A stretch of DNA of 64,000 nt from Clostridium kluyveri. GTDB lineage: Bacteria > Bacillota > Clostridia > Clostridiales > Clostridiaceae. The DNA lies in assembly GCF_001902295.1 (NCBI RefSeq), contig NZ_CP018335.1, positions 1,054,001-1,118,000 on the forward strand, read 5' to 3'. Positions 29,446 to 38,431 of this stretch are shown in pieces. Positions within the stretch are counted from its first letter, which is position 1. Every line of letters starts with the position of its first letter. The notes under the pieces were generated by a model, which was not told the DNA's origin, made no database searches, and was given only the letters and a program-made list of their open reading frames with translations. The translations under genes and the position numbers were made by a program.

Positions 29446-30396
29446 ATGGATATTCAAGATTTACTAAGGCCTATAGTTACTCAAATTGTAAATATGTTAA
29501 ACAAGAGAGCACTTTTGTTTATATCTGGAGGAGAAGTTAATTTAAATGAAATATTTGAATCTCTTTCTTCCATGGGCATTATAAAATACGATATAGTTAT
29601 GACAGAAAATGCCAAGAGCGTTATTCCAGAAAGTTACATTAGTAGTTTGAAAGGAAAGATAATAGAATCTAGAGAAGAATTGACTGGCGCTTTAAAAGCA
29701 GACGATTTAATAGTAATACCAGTAATGACTAGAAACACATTGTCTAAATGTGCGGTTGGAATACAAGACAACTTAGTTACTACGGGGATAGCAGAAGCTC
29801 TTATGATGGATAAGGAAATAATTGCAGTAACAGATAGTTTTGATCCGGAAAATCCTACAAATGTGTCTTTAGGGCTTAATAAAAATAAAGCATATAATAA
29901 ATTCATATTGAATTACAAGGATACTTTGAGTAGTTTAGGAATTAATTTTGTAGAAGGAAGTAACTTGAAGAAAGCAATAGAAGAAAAATGTGTTCTTATA
30001 AATCACAGGACTGTACATGGTGAGGAAAAGAGTGAGCCTGTGAATAAAGAAAGTATGGAAGATCTAATCAGTGCTATAGTAGAGAAGCAAATAAATAGTA
30101 GACTCGGAAATATGAAGCCAGTAAACAATACTGTACAAGAACAAGCAAGTAATACTGTAGAAAAAGTAAAAGACACACCAACAGTTTGTGAGATTCCAAA
30201 GGTGTCTTCAGATACAAGTTCAAATAAACCAAAAGTAGTTGAAGACAAAAGAATGTTATCGGGGATTATAACAATGAAAGATATTACGCAAAATGCTCAC
30301 GGGTGTAAAGAAATTAATGTAAAAGAAGGTGCTTTAATAACTCCTTTAGCAAAAGATTATATAAAAAATAATGATATAACTGTAAGGTATTGTTAA
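29446..30396 (+). CDS. BMC-associated flavoprotein (HFCD-like) with EutQ-type C-terminal segment
   Basis: 316 residues. Residues 1-180 resemble flavoprotein-fold proteins found in compartment loci (RALLFISGGEVNLNEIF, DDLIVIPVMTRNTLSKCAVGIQDNLVTTGIAEALMM). A variable, polar linker follows (about 195-265). The C-terminal 50 residues (SGIITMKDITQNAHGCKEI ... GALITPLAKDYIKNNDITV) resemble the N-terminal segment of EutQ. The role is unknown; related proteins are thought to handle a flavin or cobalamin cofactor. It lies between eutJ and the vertex protein gene, so belongs to the locus. Confidence 0.65.
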   Translation: MDIQDLLRPIVTQIVNMLNKRALLFISGGEVNLNEIFESLSSMGIIKYDIVMTENAKSVIPESYISSLKGKIIESREELTGALKADDLIVIPVMTRNTLSKCAVGIQDNLVTTGIAEALMMDKEIIAVTDSFDPENPTNVSLGLNKNKAYNKFILNYKDTLSSLGINFVEGSNLKKAIEEKCVLINHRTVHGEEKSEPVNKESMEDLISAIVEKQINSRLGNMKPVNNTVQEQASNTVEKVKDTPTVCEIPKVSSDTSSNKPKVVEDKRMLSGIITMKDITQNAHGCKEINVKEGALITPLAKDYIKNNDITVRYC

Positions 30397-30429
30397 TAGC
30401 TGAGAAATTTTAAGAAAAGGAGAATAAAT

Positions 30430-30711
30430 ATGTTTTTAGCTAAAGTAGTGGGAAACGTTGTTTCTACTCAAAAGCATGAAAAGCTCATAGGAAATAAACT
30501 TCTAATAGTTAAAAAACTAGATGAGAAAGAAAATATAATACAAACTGAACCTATGGTTGCTATAGATACAGTAGGTGCCGGCATTAACGAAATTGTTATT
30601 GTGGTTACAGGAAGTGGAGCAAGAAAAGCAAGTAATACTATAGATATACCAACAGATGCTTCAATTGTGGGGATTGTAGATTCCGTTGAGTGGAACGAAA
30701 GTTTGATTTAA
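30430..30711 (+). CDS. pduN: EutN/CcmL-type BMC vertex protein
   Basis: Pentameric vertex protein, 93 residues, closing the corners of the shell. Family landmarks: MFLAKVVGNVVSTQKHEKLIGNKLLIV at the start, MVAIDTVGAGINEIVIVVTGSGARKA in the middle and a C-terminal DASIVGIVDSVEW. AAAAGGAGAA precedes the ATG. It closes the first block of the compartment locus; 293 bp separate it from the pduS array. Confidence 0.93.
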   Translation: MFLAKVVGNVVSTQKHEKLIGNKLLIVKKLDEKENIIQTEPMVAIDTVGAGINEIVIVVTGSGARKASNTIDIPTDASIVGIVDSVEWNESLI

Positions 30712-31003
30712 TGCATCCTTTTCAAAATAATATTTTATATAGTTGATTTTAGTAAATATATTCTTAAATAATATTGTATATGATTAGAATATATATTACT
30801 TTATTTTTTAAAAGTGCTCTTTATTGTATTTACCCATTGTATTTGCAAGTGAGGGTTGTGTGATATTTTTATGATATTGTGGTACTAATATAAGTAAAGG
30901 ATTAACAGTTGTAAATTTCTTTACTGAACTCAGAAAATGAAGTATAATGTCATAATAGTAATATAAATATTGCAACACTTTAGAGGGAAGAGAGGTGTAA
31001 TAG
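30712..31003. other. Spacer before the pduS-pduT array, possible internal promoter
   Basis: AT-rich, no gene. TATAAT at 30943-30948 with TTACTG 16 bases upstream might drive the array. The last 45 bases (GTAATATAAATATTGCAACACTTTAG... to the start) recur in front of each of the four pduS genes. Confidence 0.35.
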
Positions 31004-32329
31004 ATGGATTTACTAAAAAAGATTAAAGATGCAGGTATTATAGGAGCTGGAGGAGCAGGATTTCCAACTCATGTAAAACTGAATACCAAAGTTGAATATT
31101 TCATAGTAAATGGTTTAGAATGTGAACCATTACTGCAGTCAGATAAATATTTGATGAGAAATTACAGTGACGAAATAGTAGAGACAGTACAAAAAATAGG
31201 GGAAGCGATTGGAGCAGCACATGCTGTAATAGGCTTGAAAGCAGCTTACCACACTGAAATAGAAGTACTTAAAAAGTCAATAAACAAATTGAATTCAACA
31301 GTAGAATTATTTTTAAGTGAAGCTTTTTATCCTGCAGGTGATGAGCAAGTATTAGTTTATGAAGTAACAGGAAGGACAATACCACCAGGAGGAATACCTT
31401 CAAGCGTAGGAGCAGTGGTATCAAATGTAGGTACAGTAGTTAATATTGCTGATGCTGTTAATGATAAACCGGTTACATATAAGTATGTAACTGTTATAGG
31501 AGAAGTAGGAAACCCTTCAATCATAAAAGTTCCAATAGGAACAAAAGTTATGGAATGTATAGACAAATGTGGGGGAACTACAGTAGATGACTATATAGTA
31601 ATAATGGGTGGACCTATGATGGGAAAGAAGCTTTCAAAAGAGGAAGCAGAAGACACAGTTATTACGAAAACTAATGGAGGAATTATAGTAATTCCAAGGA
31701 ACCATCTTATACAGCAAAAAGAATCAATATCAATAGATCACATGATAAACAAGGCAAAATCATCATGTATACAATGTCATTATTGTACAGATATGTGTCC
31801 AAGATTTTTGATTGGACATCCATTACATCCACACAAGGTAATGAGAGGCATAGCTTTAGCTGAAGGAAATGAAGCACTTAAAGAAGCAATAATATGCTGT
31901 CAATGTGGAGTGTGTGAAATGTTTGCATGTCCTATGGGATTATCACCAAGGAGAATGAATGCATATGTTAAAGCACAGATGATGGCAAAGGGTATAAAAT
32001 GGAAAAATGAAACAGACCAATTTGAAGGCAGGATAATGAGAGAAGAGAAGAGAATACCAACAGGTAGATTAATCGCAAGATTAAGAATGAATAAATATAA
32101 AGGACAGTCAATTAAAGAGGGAGAAGAATTAGTTCCAGGACAGGTAAGTATACCATTGAAACAGGGACTTGGAGCACCATCTACAGCAATAGTTTCAGTA
32201 GGAGACATAGTGGAAGTAGGACAGATGGTAGGTGCAATAGACGAAGGAAAAATGGGAACAAATGTGCATGCCAGCATTAAAGGCGAAGTTATAGAAGTAA
32301 ATGAAAATGTAGTCATAAAGGCTATATAA
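31004..32329 (+). CDS. pduS: PduS, RnfC-like electron-transfer protein (copy A1)
   Basis: Flavin and iron-sulfur protein of 441 residues. Residues 10-25 carry the FMN-binding GAGGAGFPTHVK motif; an RnfC/NuoF-like domain with SLBB follows; two [4Fe-4S] sites lie at CIQCHYCTDMCP (near 255) and CCQCGVCEMFACP (near 299). In Pdu compartments PduS is proposed to pass electrons through the shell protein PduT and to reduce cobalamin. First of four pduS genes. Its protein is identical to copy A2 (34980); by eye I found one silent base change (31738, T versus C). Confidence 0.93.
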   Translation: MDLLKKIKDAGIIGAGGAGFPTHVKLNTKVEYFIVNGLECEPLLQSDKYLMRNYSDEIVETVQKIGEAIGAAHAVIGLKAAYHTEIEVLKKSINKLNSTVELFLSEAFYPAGDEQVLVYEVTGRTIPPGGIPSSVGAVVSNVGTVVNIADAVNDKPVTYKYVTVIGEVGNPSIIKVPIGTKVMECIDKCGGTTVDDYIVIMGGPMMGKKLSKEEAEDTVITKTNGGIIVIPRNHLIQQKESISIDHMINKAKSSCIQCHYCTDMCPRFLIGHPLHPHKVMRGIALAEGNEALKEAIICCQCGVCEMFACPMGLSPRRMNAYVKAQMMAKGIKWKNETDQFEGRIMREEKRIPTGRLIARLRMNKYKGQSIKEGEELVPGQVSIPLKQGLGAPSTAIVSVGDIVEVGQMVGAIDEGKMGTNVHASIKGEVIEVNENVVIKAI

Positions 32330-32346
32330 AAAGTTGAGGTGATATC

Positions 32347-32895
32347 ATGGTAAGAACTATAGGAATGGTAGAGTTAAATAGTATAGCGAAAGGAATAAAA
32401 ACAGCAGATGCCATGGTAAAGGCTGCAGAAGTAAAGCTGCTTTTATCAAAGACTGTTTGTCCAGGAAAATACATTATATTGATTACAGGAAATGTAGGAG
32501 CTGTTACAGCTTCAATAGAAGCGGGAGTAAGCATAGGAGGACAACATGTAGTAGACAAGTTATTACTTCCAAATGTACATGAACAGGTAATTCCAGCAAT
32601 AAATGAAGCAACAGGGGTTTCACAATTAAAAGACCTAGGAGTTATGGAGTTCTTCAGTATAGCAACAGGAATAGTTGCAGCAGATGCAGCAGCTAAATCA
32701 GCAGATGTACAGCTTATAGAAGTTAGAATGGGAGTTGGAGTAGGGGGAAAATCCTTCGTAACTTTAACAGGAGATGTAAGTGCAGTTAAGAATGCAGTAG
32801 AAGCTGGAGTTAATGTTTCACTTGAAACTGGAATGCTTGTAAATAGTGAAGTTATATCCGGACCAAGCAAAGATTTATTACAATATTTATTGTAA
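32347..32895 (+). CDS. pduT: PduT, Fe-S BMC shell protein (copy A1)
   Basis: Tandem BMC-domain shell protein, 182 residues, trimer-forming. Domain 1 is residues 1-90, domain 2 residues 96-180 (GVMEFFSIATGIVAADAAAKSADVQLIEV). The central Cys of SKTVCPGKYI (near residue 38) matches PduT Cys38, ligand of the [4Fe-4S] cluster at the pore. It would conduct electrons between PduS and the outside. 17 bp after pduS A1. Protein identical to copy A2 (36323). Confidence 0.94.
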   Translation: MVRTIGMVELNSIAKGIKTADAMVKAAEVKLLLSKTVCPGKYIILITGNVGAVTASIEAGVSIGGQHVVDKLLLPNVHEQVIPAINEATGVSQLKDLGVMEFFSIATGIVAADAAAKSADVQLIEVRMGVGVGGKSFVTLTGDVSAVKNAVEAGVNVSLETGMLVNSEVISGPSKDLLQYLL

Positions 32896-33014
32896 GATTT
32901 AAATTTGTTAGAAATGCACCTTCTTATGCAGCGATGCTTTGGAGGGAAGTATATAATTAATAGTAAATAGTAATATAAATATTACGACATTTCAGGGGGA
33001 AGAGAGGTGTAATG

Positions 33015-34343
33015 ATGGACTTACTAAAAAAGATCAAAGATGCAGGTATTATAGGAGCTGGAGGAGCAGGATTTCCTACTCATGTAAAGCTGAATACCAA
33101 AGTTAAATATTTCATAGTAAATGCTTTAGAATGTGAACCGCTATTACAGTCTGATAAATATTTCATGAGAAATCACAGTGACGAAATAGTAGGAGCAACA
33201 GAGATAATAGGAAAATCATTAGGGGCAGAAAAAATTGTAATAGGTTTAAAAAACGTTTATTATAATGAAATAGATGCACTTACAAAGTCTATAAAGAAAT
33301 TAAATTCTCCAGTAGAACTGTTTTTAAACAGGAGTTTCTATCCAGCAGGAGATGAGCAGATACTGGTTTATGAAGTAACAGGAAAGACAATACCACCAGG
33401 AGCAATACCTTCAAGTGTAGGAGCAGTGGTATCAAATGTAGGTACAGTATTTAATGTATTTGAAGCTCTAAAAGATGAGCCTGTTACATACAAATATGTA
33501 ACTGTTGTAGGAGAAGTGGGAAGTCCTGCCATAGTAAAAGTTCCAATAGGAACAAAAGTTACAGAATGTATAGAAAAATGCGGAGGAGCCACAGTAGGTG
33601 ATTACGTAGTAATAATGGGCGGACCTATGATGGGAAAGAAAATCTCAAAAGAGGAAGCAGAAAATACATTTATTACAAAAACCAATGGAGGAATTATAGT
33701 AATTCCAAAGGAACATTATGTAGCTGAAAGAGAAAGACTTACTATAGATGAGATGGTACACAGAGCAAAAGCAGCCTGTGAACAATGCCGTTATTGTACA
33801 GAATTATGTCCTAGATATCAGATTGGACATCCACTACACCCACATAAAATAATGAGAACTATGGCATTAGGGAGAAACGATGAAGAAGTTCTTAAGGAAG
33901 CAATAATATGCTGTCAGTGTGGAGTATGTGAAATGTATGCATGTCCAAATGGGTTATCTCCAAGACGTATAAATGGATATGTCAAAGCTCAGTTAGGAGC
34001 AAAAGGTATAAAATGGAAGAATGAAACAGACGTATTTACAGGGGATCCTCAGAGAGAATTCAGAAAAGTTCCTACAGGTATGCTTATAACAAGACTTGGA
34101 ATGAATAAGTATAAGGGACAACCATATAAAGAAAATGAAGAATTGGTACCAGCACAGGTAAGTATTCCATTGAAACAGGGTATAGGTGCACCATCTACAG
34201 CAGTTGTAAAAGTAGGAGATGTGGTTAAAAAAGGACAGATGATAGGAGCAATAGACGAAGGAAAAATGGGAACAAATGTACATGCCAGCATCAACGGAAC
34301 TGTTGTTGAAGTAAATGAAAATGTAGTTATAAAAGCTATTTAA
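33015..34343 (+). CDS. pduS: PduS, RnfC-like electron-transfer protein (copy B1)
   Basis: 442 residues, a diverged paralogue of copy A with the same layout: GAGGAGFPTHVK, then [4Fe-4S] motifs CEQCRYCTELCP and CCQCGVCEMYACP. The first 120 bp are almost the same as in copy A, while later parts differ clearly, so the 5' ends may have been homogenised. The second of two adjacent ATGs (33015) aligns with the copy A start and is better spaced from AGAGAGGTG. Protein identical to copy B2 (37086). Confidence 0.93.
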   Translation: MDLLKKIKDAGIIGAGGAGFPTHVKLNTKVKYFIVNALECEPLLQSDKYFMRNHSDEIVGATEIIGKSLGAEKIVIGLKNVYYNEIDALTKSIKKLNSPVELFLNRSFYPAGDEQILVYEVTGKTIPPGAIPSSVGAVVSNVGTVFNVFEALKDEPVTYKYVTVVGEVGSPAIVKVPIGTKVTECIEKCGGATVGDYVVIMGGPMMGKKISKEEAENTFITKTNGGIIVIPKEHYVAERERLTIDEMVHRAKAACEQCRYCTELCPRYQIGHPLHPHKIMRTMALGRNDEEVLKEAIICCQCGVCEMYACPNGLSPRRINGYVKAQLGAKGIKWKNETDVFTGDPQREFRKVPTGMLITRLGMNKYKGQPYKENEELVPAQVSIPLKQGIGAPSTAVVKVGDVVKKGQMIGAIDEGKMGTNVHASINGTVVEVNENVVIKAI

Positions 34344-34360
34344 GGGTTGAGGTGATAACC

Positions 34361-34909
34361 ATGATAAAAACTATAGGAATGATAGAATTAAACAGTATAG
34401 CAAGAGGAATAAAGACAGCAGATGCCATGATAAAGGCAGCAGAAGTTGAATTACTGTTAGCAAAAACTATTTGTCCTGGTAAATACATTGTGATGATTAC
34501 AGGAAATGTAGGAGCTGTTACAGCTTCAATAGAGGCAGCAGTGAGCATAGGAGGAAAACATGTAGTAGACAAGTTATTGCTTCCAAATGTTCATGAACAG
34601 GTAATTCCTGCAGTAAATGAGGCTACAGGTGTTGTAAAATTAAAGGATTTAGGAGTTATGGAATTCTTTAGTGTGGCAACAGGAATTGTTGCAGCAGATG
34701 CGGCAGCTAAAGCGGCAGATGTACAGCTTATAGAAGTTAGATTAGGAATGGGAATGGGCGGAAAATCTTTTGTAACTCTTACAGGAGATGTAAGTGCGGT
34801 TAAGAATGCAATAGAAGCAGGTGTTAATGTTTCACTTGAGACTGGAATGCTTGTAAACAGTGAAGTCGTATCCGGACCAAACAGAGATTTATTGCCACAT
34901 TTGTTATAG
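34361..34909 (+). CDS. pduT: PduT, Fe-S BMC shell protein (copy B1)
   Basis: 182 residues from the ATG at 34361; an in-frame GTG at 34352 lies within the ribosome site. Tandem BMC domains as in copy A, with Cys in AKTICPGKYI as cluster ligand. It differs from copy A at scattered residues (for example ELLLAKTIC, LGMGMGGKSF, NRDLLPHLL). Identical in protein to copy B2 (38432). Forms the second S-T pair. Confidence 0.93.
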   Translation: MIKTIGMIELNSIARGIKTADAMIKAAEVELLLAKTICPGKYIVMITGNVGAVTASIEAAVSIGGKHVVDKLLLPNVHEQVIPAVNEATGVVKLKDLGVMEFFSVATGIVAADAAAKAADVQLIEVRLGMGMGGKSFVTLTGDVSAVKNAIEAGVNVSLETGMLVNSEVVSGPNRDLLPHLL

Positions 34910-34979
34910 AATATGTAAGGAATAATATAAGTAGAGTAGTATAGTATTACAACACTTTAGGGTTAAGAGAGGTGTAATG

Positions 34980-36305
34980 ATGGATTTACTAAAAAAGATT
35001 AAAGATGCAGGTATTATAGGAGCTGGAGGAGCAGGATTTCCAACTCATGTAAAACTGAATACCAAAGTTGAATATTTCATAGTAAATGGTTTAGAATGTG
35101 AACCATTACTGCAGTCAGATAAATATTTGATGAGAAATTACAGTGACGAAATAGTAGAGACAGTACAAAAAATAGGGGAAGCGATTGGAGCAGCACATGC
35201 TGTAATAGGCTTGAAAGCAGCTTACCACACTGAAATAGAAGTACTTAAAAAGTCAATAAACAAATTGAATTCAACAGTAGAATTATTTTTAAGTGAAGCT
35301 TTTTATCCTGCAGGTGATGAGCAAGTATTAGTTTATGAAGTAACAGGAAGGACAATACCACCAGGAGGAATACCTTCAAGCGTAGGAGCAGTGGTATCAA
35401 ATGTAGGTACAGTAGTTAATATTGCTGATGCTGTTAATGATAAACCGGTTACATATAAGTATGTAACTGTTATAGGAGAAGTAGGAAACCCTTCAATCAT
35501 AAAAGTTCCAATAGGAACAAAAGTTATGGAATGTATAGACAAATGTGGGGGAACTACAGTAGATGACTATATAGTAATAATGGGTGGACCTATGATGGGA
35601 AAGAAGCTTTCAAAAGAGGAAGCAGAAGACACAGTTATTACGAAAACTAATGGAGGAATTATAGTAATTCCAAGGAACCATCTTATACAGCAAAAAGAAT
35701 CAATATCAATAGACCACATGATAAACAAGGCAAAATCATCATGTATACAATGTCATTATTGTACAGATATGTGTCCAAGATTTTTGATTGGACATCCATT
35801 ACATCCACACAAGGTAATGAGAGGCATAGCTTTAGCTGAAGGAAATGAAGCACTTAAAGAAGCAATAATATGCTGTCAATGTGGAGTGTGTGAAATGTTT
35901 GCATGTCCTATGGGATTATCACCAAGGAGAATGAATGCATATGTTAAAGCACAGATGATGGCAAAGGGTATAAAATGGAAAAATGAAACAGACCAATTTG
36001 AAGGCAGGATAATGAGAGAAGAGAAGAGAATACCAACAGGTAGATTAATCGCAAGATTAAGAATGAATAAATATAAAGGACAGTCAATTAAAGAGGGAGA
36101 AGAATTAGTTCCAGGACAGGTAAGTATACCATTGAAACAGGGACTTGGAGCACCATCTACAGCAATAGTTTCAGTAGGAGACATAGTGGAAGTAGGACAG
36201 ATGGTAGGTGCAATAGACGAAGGAAAAATGGGAACAAATGTGCATGCCAGCATTAAAGGCGAAGTTATAGAAGTAAATGAAAATGTAGTCATAAAGGCTA
36301 TATAA
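34980..36305 (+). CDS. pduS: PduS, RnfC-like electron-transfer protein (copy A2)
   Basis: Same 441-residue protein as copy A1. Identity at DNA level runs from the start codon to the stop, with one silent change seen at about 35714 (GAC for GAT). The 5' flank differs from that of A1 (AGTATAGTATTACAACACTTTAGGG in place of ATATAAATATTGCAACACTTTAGAG, quoted only in part), so the repeat unit is the gene pair and not the spacer. Third pduS in the array. Confidence 0.93.
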   Translation: MDLLKKIKDAGIIGAGGAGFPTHVKLNTKVEYFIVNGLECEPLLQSDKYLMRNYSDEIVETVQKIGEAIGAAHAVIGLKAAYHTEIEVLKKSINKLNSTVELFLSEAFYPAGDEQVLVYEVTGRTIPPGGIPSSVGAVVSNVGTVVNIADAVNDKPVTYKYVTVIGEVGNPSIIKVPIGTKVMECIDKCGGTTVDDYIVIMGGPMMGKKLSKEEAEDTVITKTNGGIIVIPRNHLIQQKESISIDHMINKAKSSCIQCHYCTDMCPRFLIGHPLHPHKVMRGIALAEGNEALKEAIICCQCGVCEMFACPMGLSPRRMNAYVKAQMMAKGIKWKNETDQFEGRIMREEKRIPTGRLIARLRMNKYKGQSIKEGEELVPGQVSIPLKQGLGAPSTAIVSVGDIVEVGQMVGAIDEGKMGTNVHASIKGEVIEVNENVVIKAI

Positions 36306-36322
36306 AAAGTTGAGGTGATATC

Positions 36323-36871
36323 ATGGTAAGAACTATAGGAATGGTAGAGTTAAATAGTATAGCGAAAGGAATAAAAACAGCAGATGCCATGGTAAAGGCT
36401 GCAGAAGTAAAGCTGCTTTTATCAAAGACTGTTTGTCCAGGAAAATACATTATATTGATTACAGGAAATGTAGGAGCTGTTACAGCTTCAATAGAAGCGG
36501 GAGTAAGCATAGGAGGACAACATGTAGTAGACAAGTTATTACTTCCAAATGTACATGAACAGGTAATTCCAGCAATAAATGAAGCAACAGGGGTTTCACA
36601 ATTAAAAGACCTAGGAGTTATGGAGTTCTTCAGTATAGCAACAGGAATAGTTGCAGCAGATGCAGCAGCTAAATCAGCAGATGTACAGCTTATAGAAGTT
36701 AGAATGGGAGTTGGAGTAGGGGGAAAATCCTTCGTAACTTTAACAGGAGATGTAAGTGCAGTTAAGAATGCAGTAGAAGCTGGAGTTAATGTTTCACTTG
36801 AAACTGGAATGCTTGTAAATAGTGAAGTTATATCCGGACCAAGCAAAGATTTATTACAATATTTATTGTAA
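36323..36871 (+). CDS. pduT: PduT, Fe-S BMC shell protein (copy A2)
   Basis: Same 182-residue protein as copy A1, with no DNA difference noticed by eye inside the gene. Identity stops about four bases beyond the stop codon (TAAGAT), after which the 3' flanks are unrelated in sequence and length. The cluster ligand Cys38 is intact. Confidence 0.93.
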   Translation: MVRTIGMVELNSIAKGIKTADAMVKAAEVKLLLSKTVCPGKYIILITGNVGAVTASIEAGVSIGGQHVVDKLLLPNVHEQVIPAINEATGVSQLKDLGVMEFFSIATGIVAADAAAKSADVQLIEVRMGVGVGGKSFVTLTGDVSAVKNAVEAGVNVSLETGMLVNSEVISGPSKDLLQYLL

Positions 36872-37085
36872 GATATATAAAATTATATTTAAATAAGATA
36901 ATTTATAGGTATGTAATATAATCTAATAGTATAGATTTATCTAAAAAAATAGATACTACTATATTTGTTAAGAATGCACCTTCTTATGCAGAAATAGGCT
37001 TTGGAGGATAGACATATAACATTCACAATAATGTAAATACGGTAGTATAAATATTACAACCTTTAGGGGTAAGAGAGGTGTAATG

Positions 37086-38414
37086 ATGGATTTACTAAAA
37101 AAGATCAAAGATGCAGGTATTATAGGAGCTGGAGGAGCAGGATTTCCTACTCATGTAAAGCTGAATACCAAAGTTAAATATTTCATAGTAAATGCTTTAG
37201 AGTGTGAACCGCTATTACAGTCTGATAAATATTTCATGAGAAATCACAGTGACGAAATAGTAGGAGCAACAGAGATAATAGGAAAATCATTAGGGGCAGA
37301 AAAAATTGTAATAGGTTTAAAAAACGTTTATTATAATGAAATAGATGCACTTACAAAGTCTATAAAGAAATTAAATTCTCCAGTAGAACTGTTTTTAAAC
37401 AGGAGTTTCTATCCAGCAGGAGATGAGCAGATACTGGTTTATGAAGTAACAGGAAAGACAATACCACCAGGAGCAATACCTTCAAGTGTAGGAGCAGTGG
37501 TATCAAATGTAGGTACAGTATTTAATGTATTTGAAGCTCTAAAAGATGAGCCTGTTACATACAAATATGTAACTGTTGTAGGAGAAGTGGGAAGTCCTGC
37601 CATAGTAAAAGTTCCAATAGGAACAAAAGTTACAGAATGTATAGAAAAATGCGGAGGAGCCACAGTAGGTGATTACGTAGTAATAATGGGCGGACCTATG
37701 ATGGGAAAGAAAATCTCAAAAGAGGAAGCAGAAAATACATTTATTACAAAAACCAATGGAGGAATTATAGTAATTCCAAAGGAACATTATGTAGCTGAAA
37801 GAGAAAGACTTACTATAGATGAGATGGTACACAGAGCAAAAGCAGCCTGTGAACAATGCCGTTATTGTACAGAATTATGTCCTAGATATCAGATTGGACA
37901 TCCACTACACCCACATAAAATAATGAGAACTATGGCATTAGGGAGAAACGATGAAGAAGTTCTTAAGGAAGCAATAATATGCTGTCAGTGTGGAGTATGT
38001 GAAATGTATGCATGTCCAAATGGGTTATCTCCAAGACGTATAAATGGATATGTCAAAGCTCAGTTAGGAGCAAAAGGTATAAAATGGAAGAATGAAACAG
38101 ACGTATTTACAGGGGATCCTCAGAGAGAATTCAGAAAAGTTCCTACAGGTATGCTTATAACAAGACTTGGAATGAATAAGTATAAGGGACAACCATATAA
38201 AGAAAATGAAGAATTGGTACCAGCACAGGTAAGTATTCCATTGAAACAGGGTATAGGTGCACCATCTACAGCAGTTGTAAAAGTAGGAGATGTGGTTAAA
38301 AAAGGACAGATGATAGGAGCAATAGACGAAGGAAAAATGGGAACAAATGTACATGCCAGCATCAACGGAACTGTTGTTGAAGTAAATGAAAATGTAGTCA
38401 TAAAAGCTATTTAA
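37086..38414 (+). CDS. pduS: PduS, RnfC-like electron-transfer protein (copy B2)
   Basis: Same 442-residue protein as copy B1. A few silent differences were seen: GAT for GAC at the second codon, GAG for GAA near 37202, GTC for GTT near 38400. It is preceded by a 212-bp spacer, against 117 bp in front of B1; the two spacers share only a block near ATGCACCTTCTTATGCAG and the 45-bp pre-start segment. Confidence 0.93.
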   Translation: MDLLKKIKDAGIIGAGGAGFPTHVKLNTKVKYFIVNALECEPLLQSDKYFMRNHSDEIVGATEIIGKSLGAEKIVIGLKNVYYNEIDALTKSIKKLNSPVELFLNRSFYPAGDEQILVYEVTGKTIPPGAIPSSVGAVVSNVGTVFNVFEALKDEPVTYKYVTVVGEVGSPAIVKVPIGTKVTECIEKCGGATVGDYVVIMGGPMMGKKISKEEAENTFITKTNGGIIVIPKEHYVAERERLTIDEMVHRAKAACEQCRYCTELCPRYQIGHPLHPHKIMRTMALGRNDEEVLKEAIICCQCGVCEMYACPNGLSPRRINGYVKAQLGAKGIKWKNETDVFTGDPQREFRKVPTGMLITRLGMNKYKGQPYKENEELVPAQVSIPLKQGIGAPSTAVVKVGDVVKKGQMIGAIDEGKMGTNVHASINGTVVEVNENVVIKAI

Positions 38415-38431
38415 GGGTTGAGGTGATAACC

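Noticed and set aside
31900..32870. Minus-strand frames of 138-182 codons opposite pduS and pduT (and repeated at 35876-36846)
   Set aside because: Shadows of the coding strand; duplicated only because the genes are duplicated.
31004..38414. pduS genes as RnfC of an Rnf complex
   Set aside because: No rnfA, B, D, E or G genes are nearby, while each is paired with a PduT shell gene.
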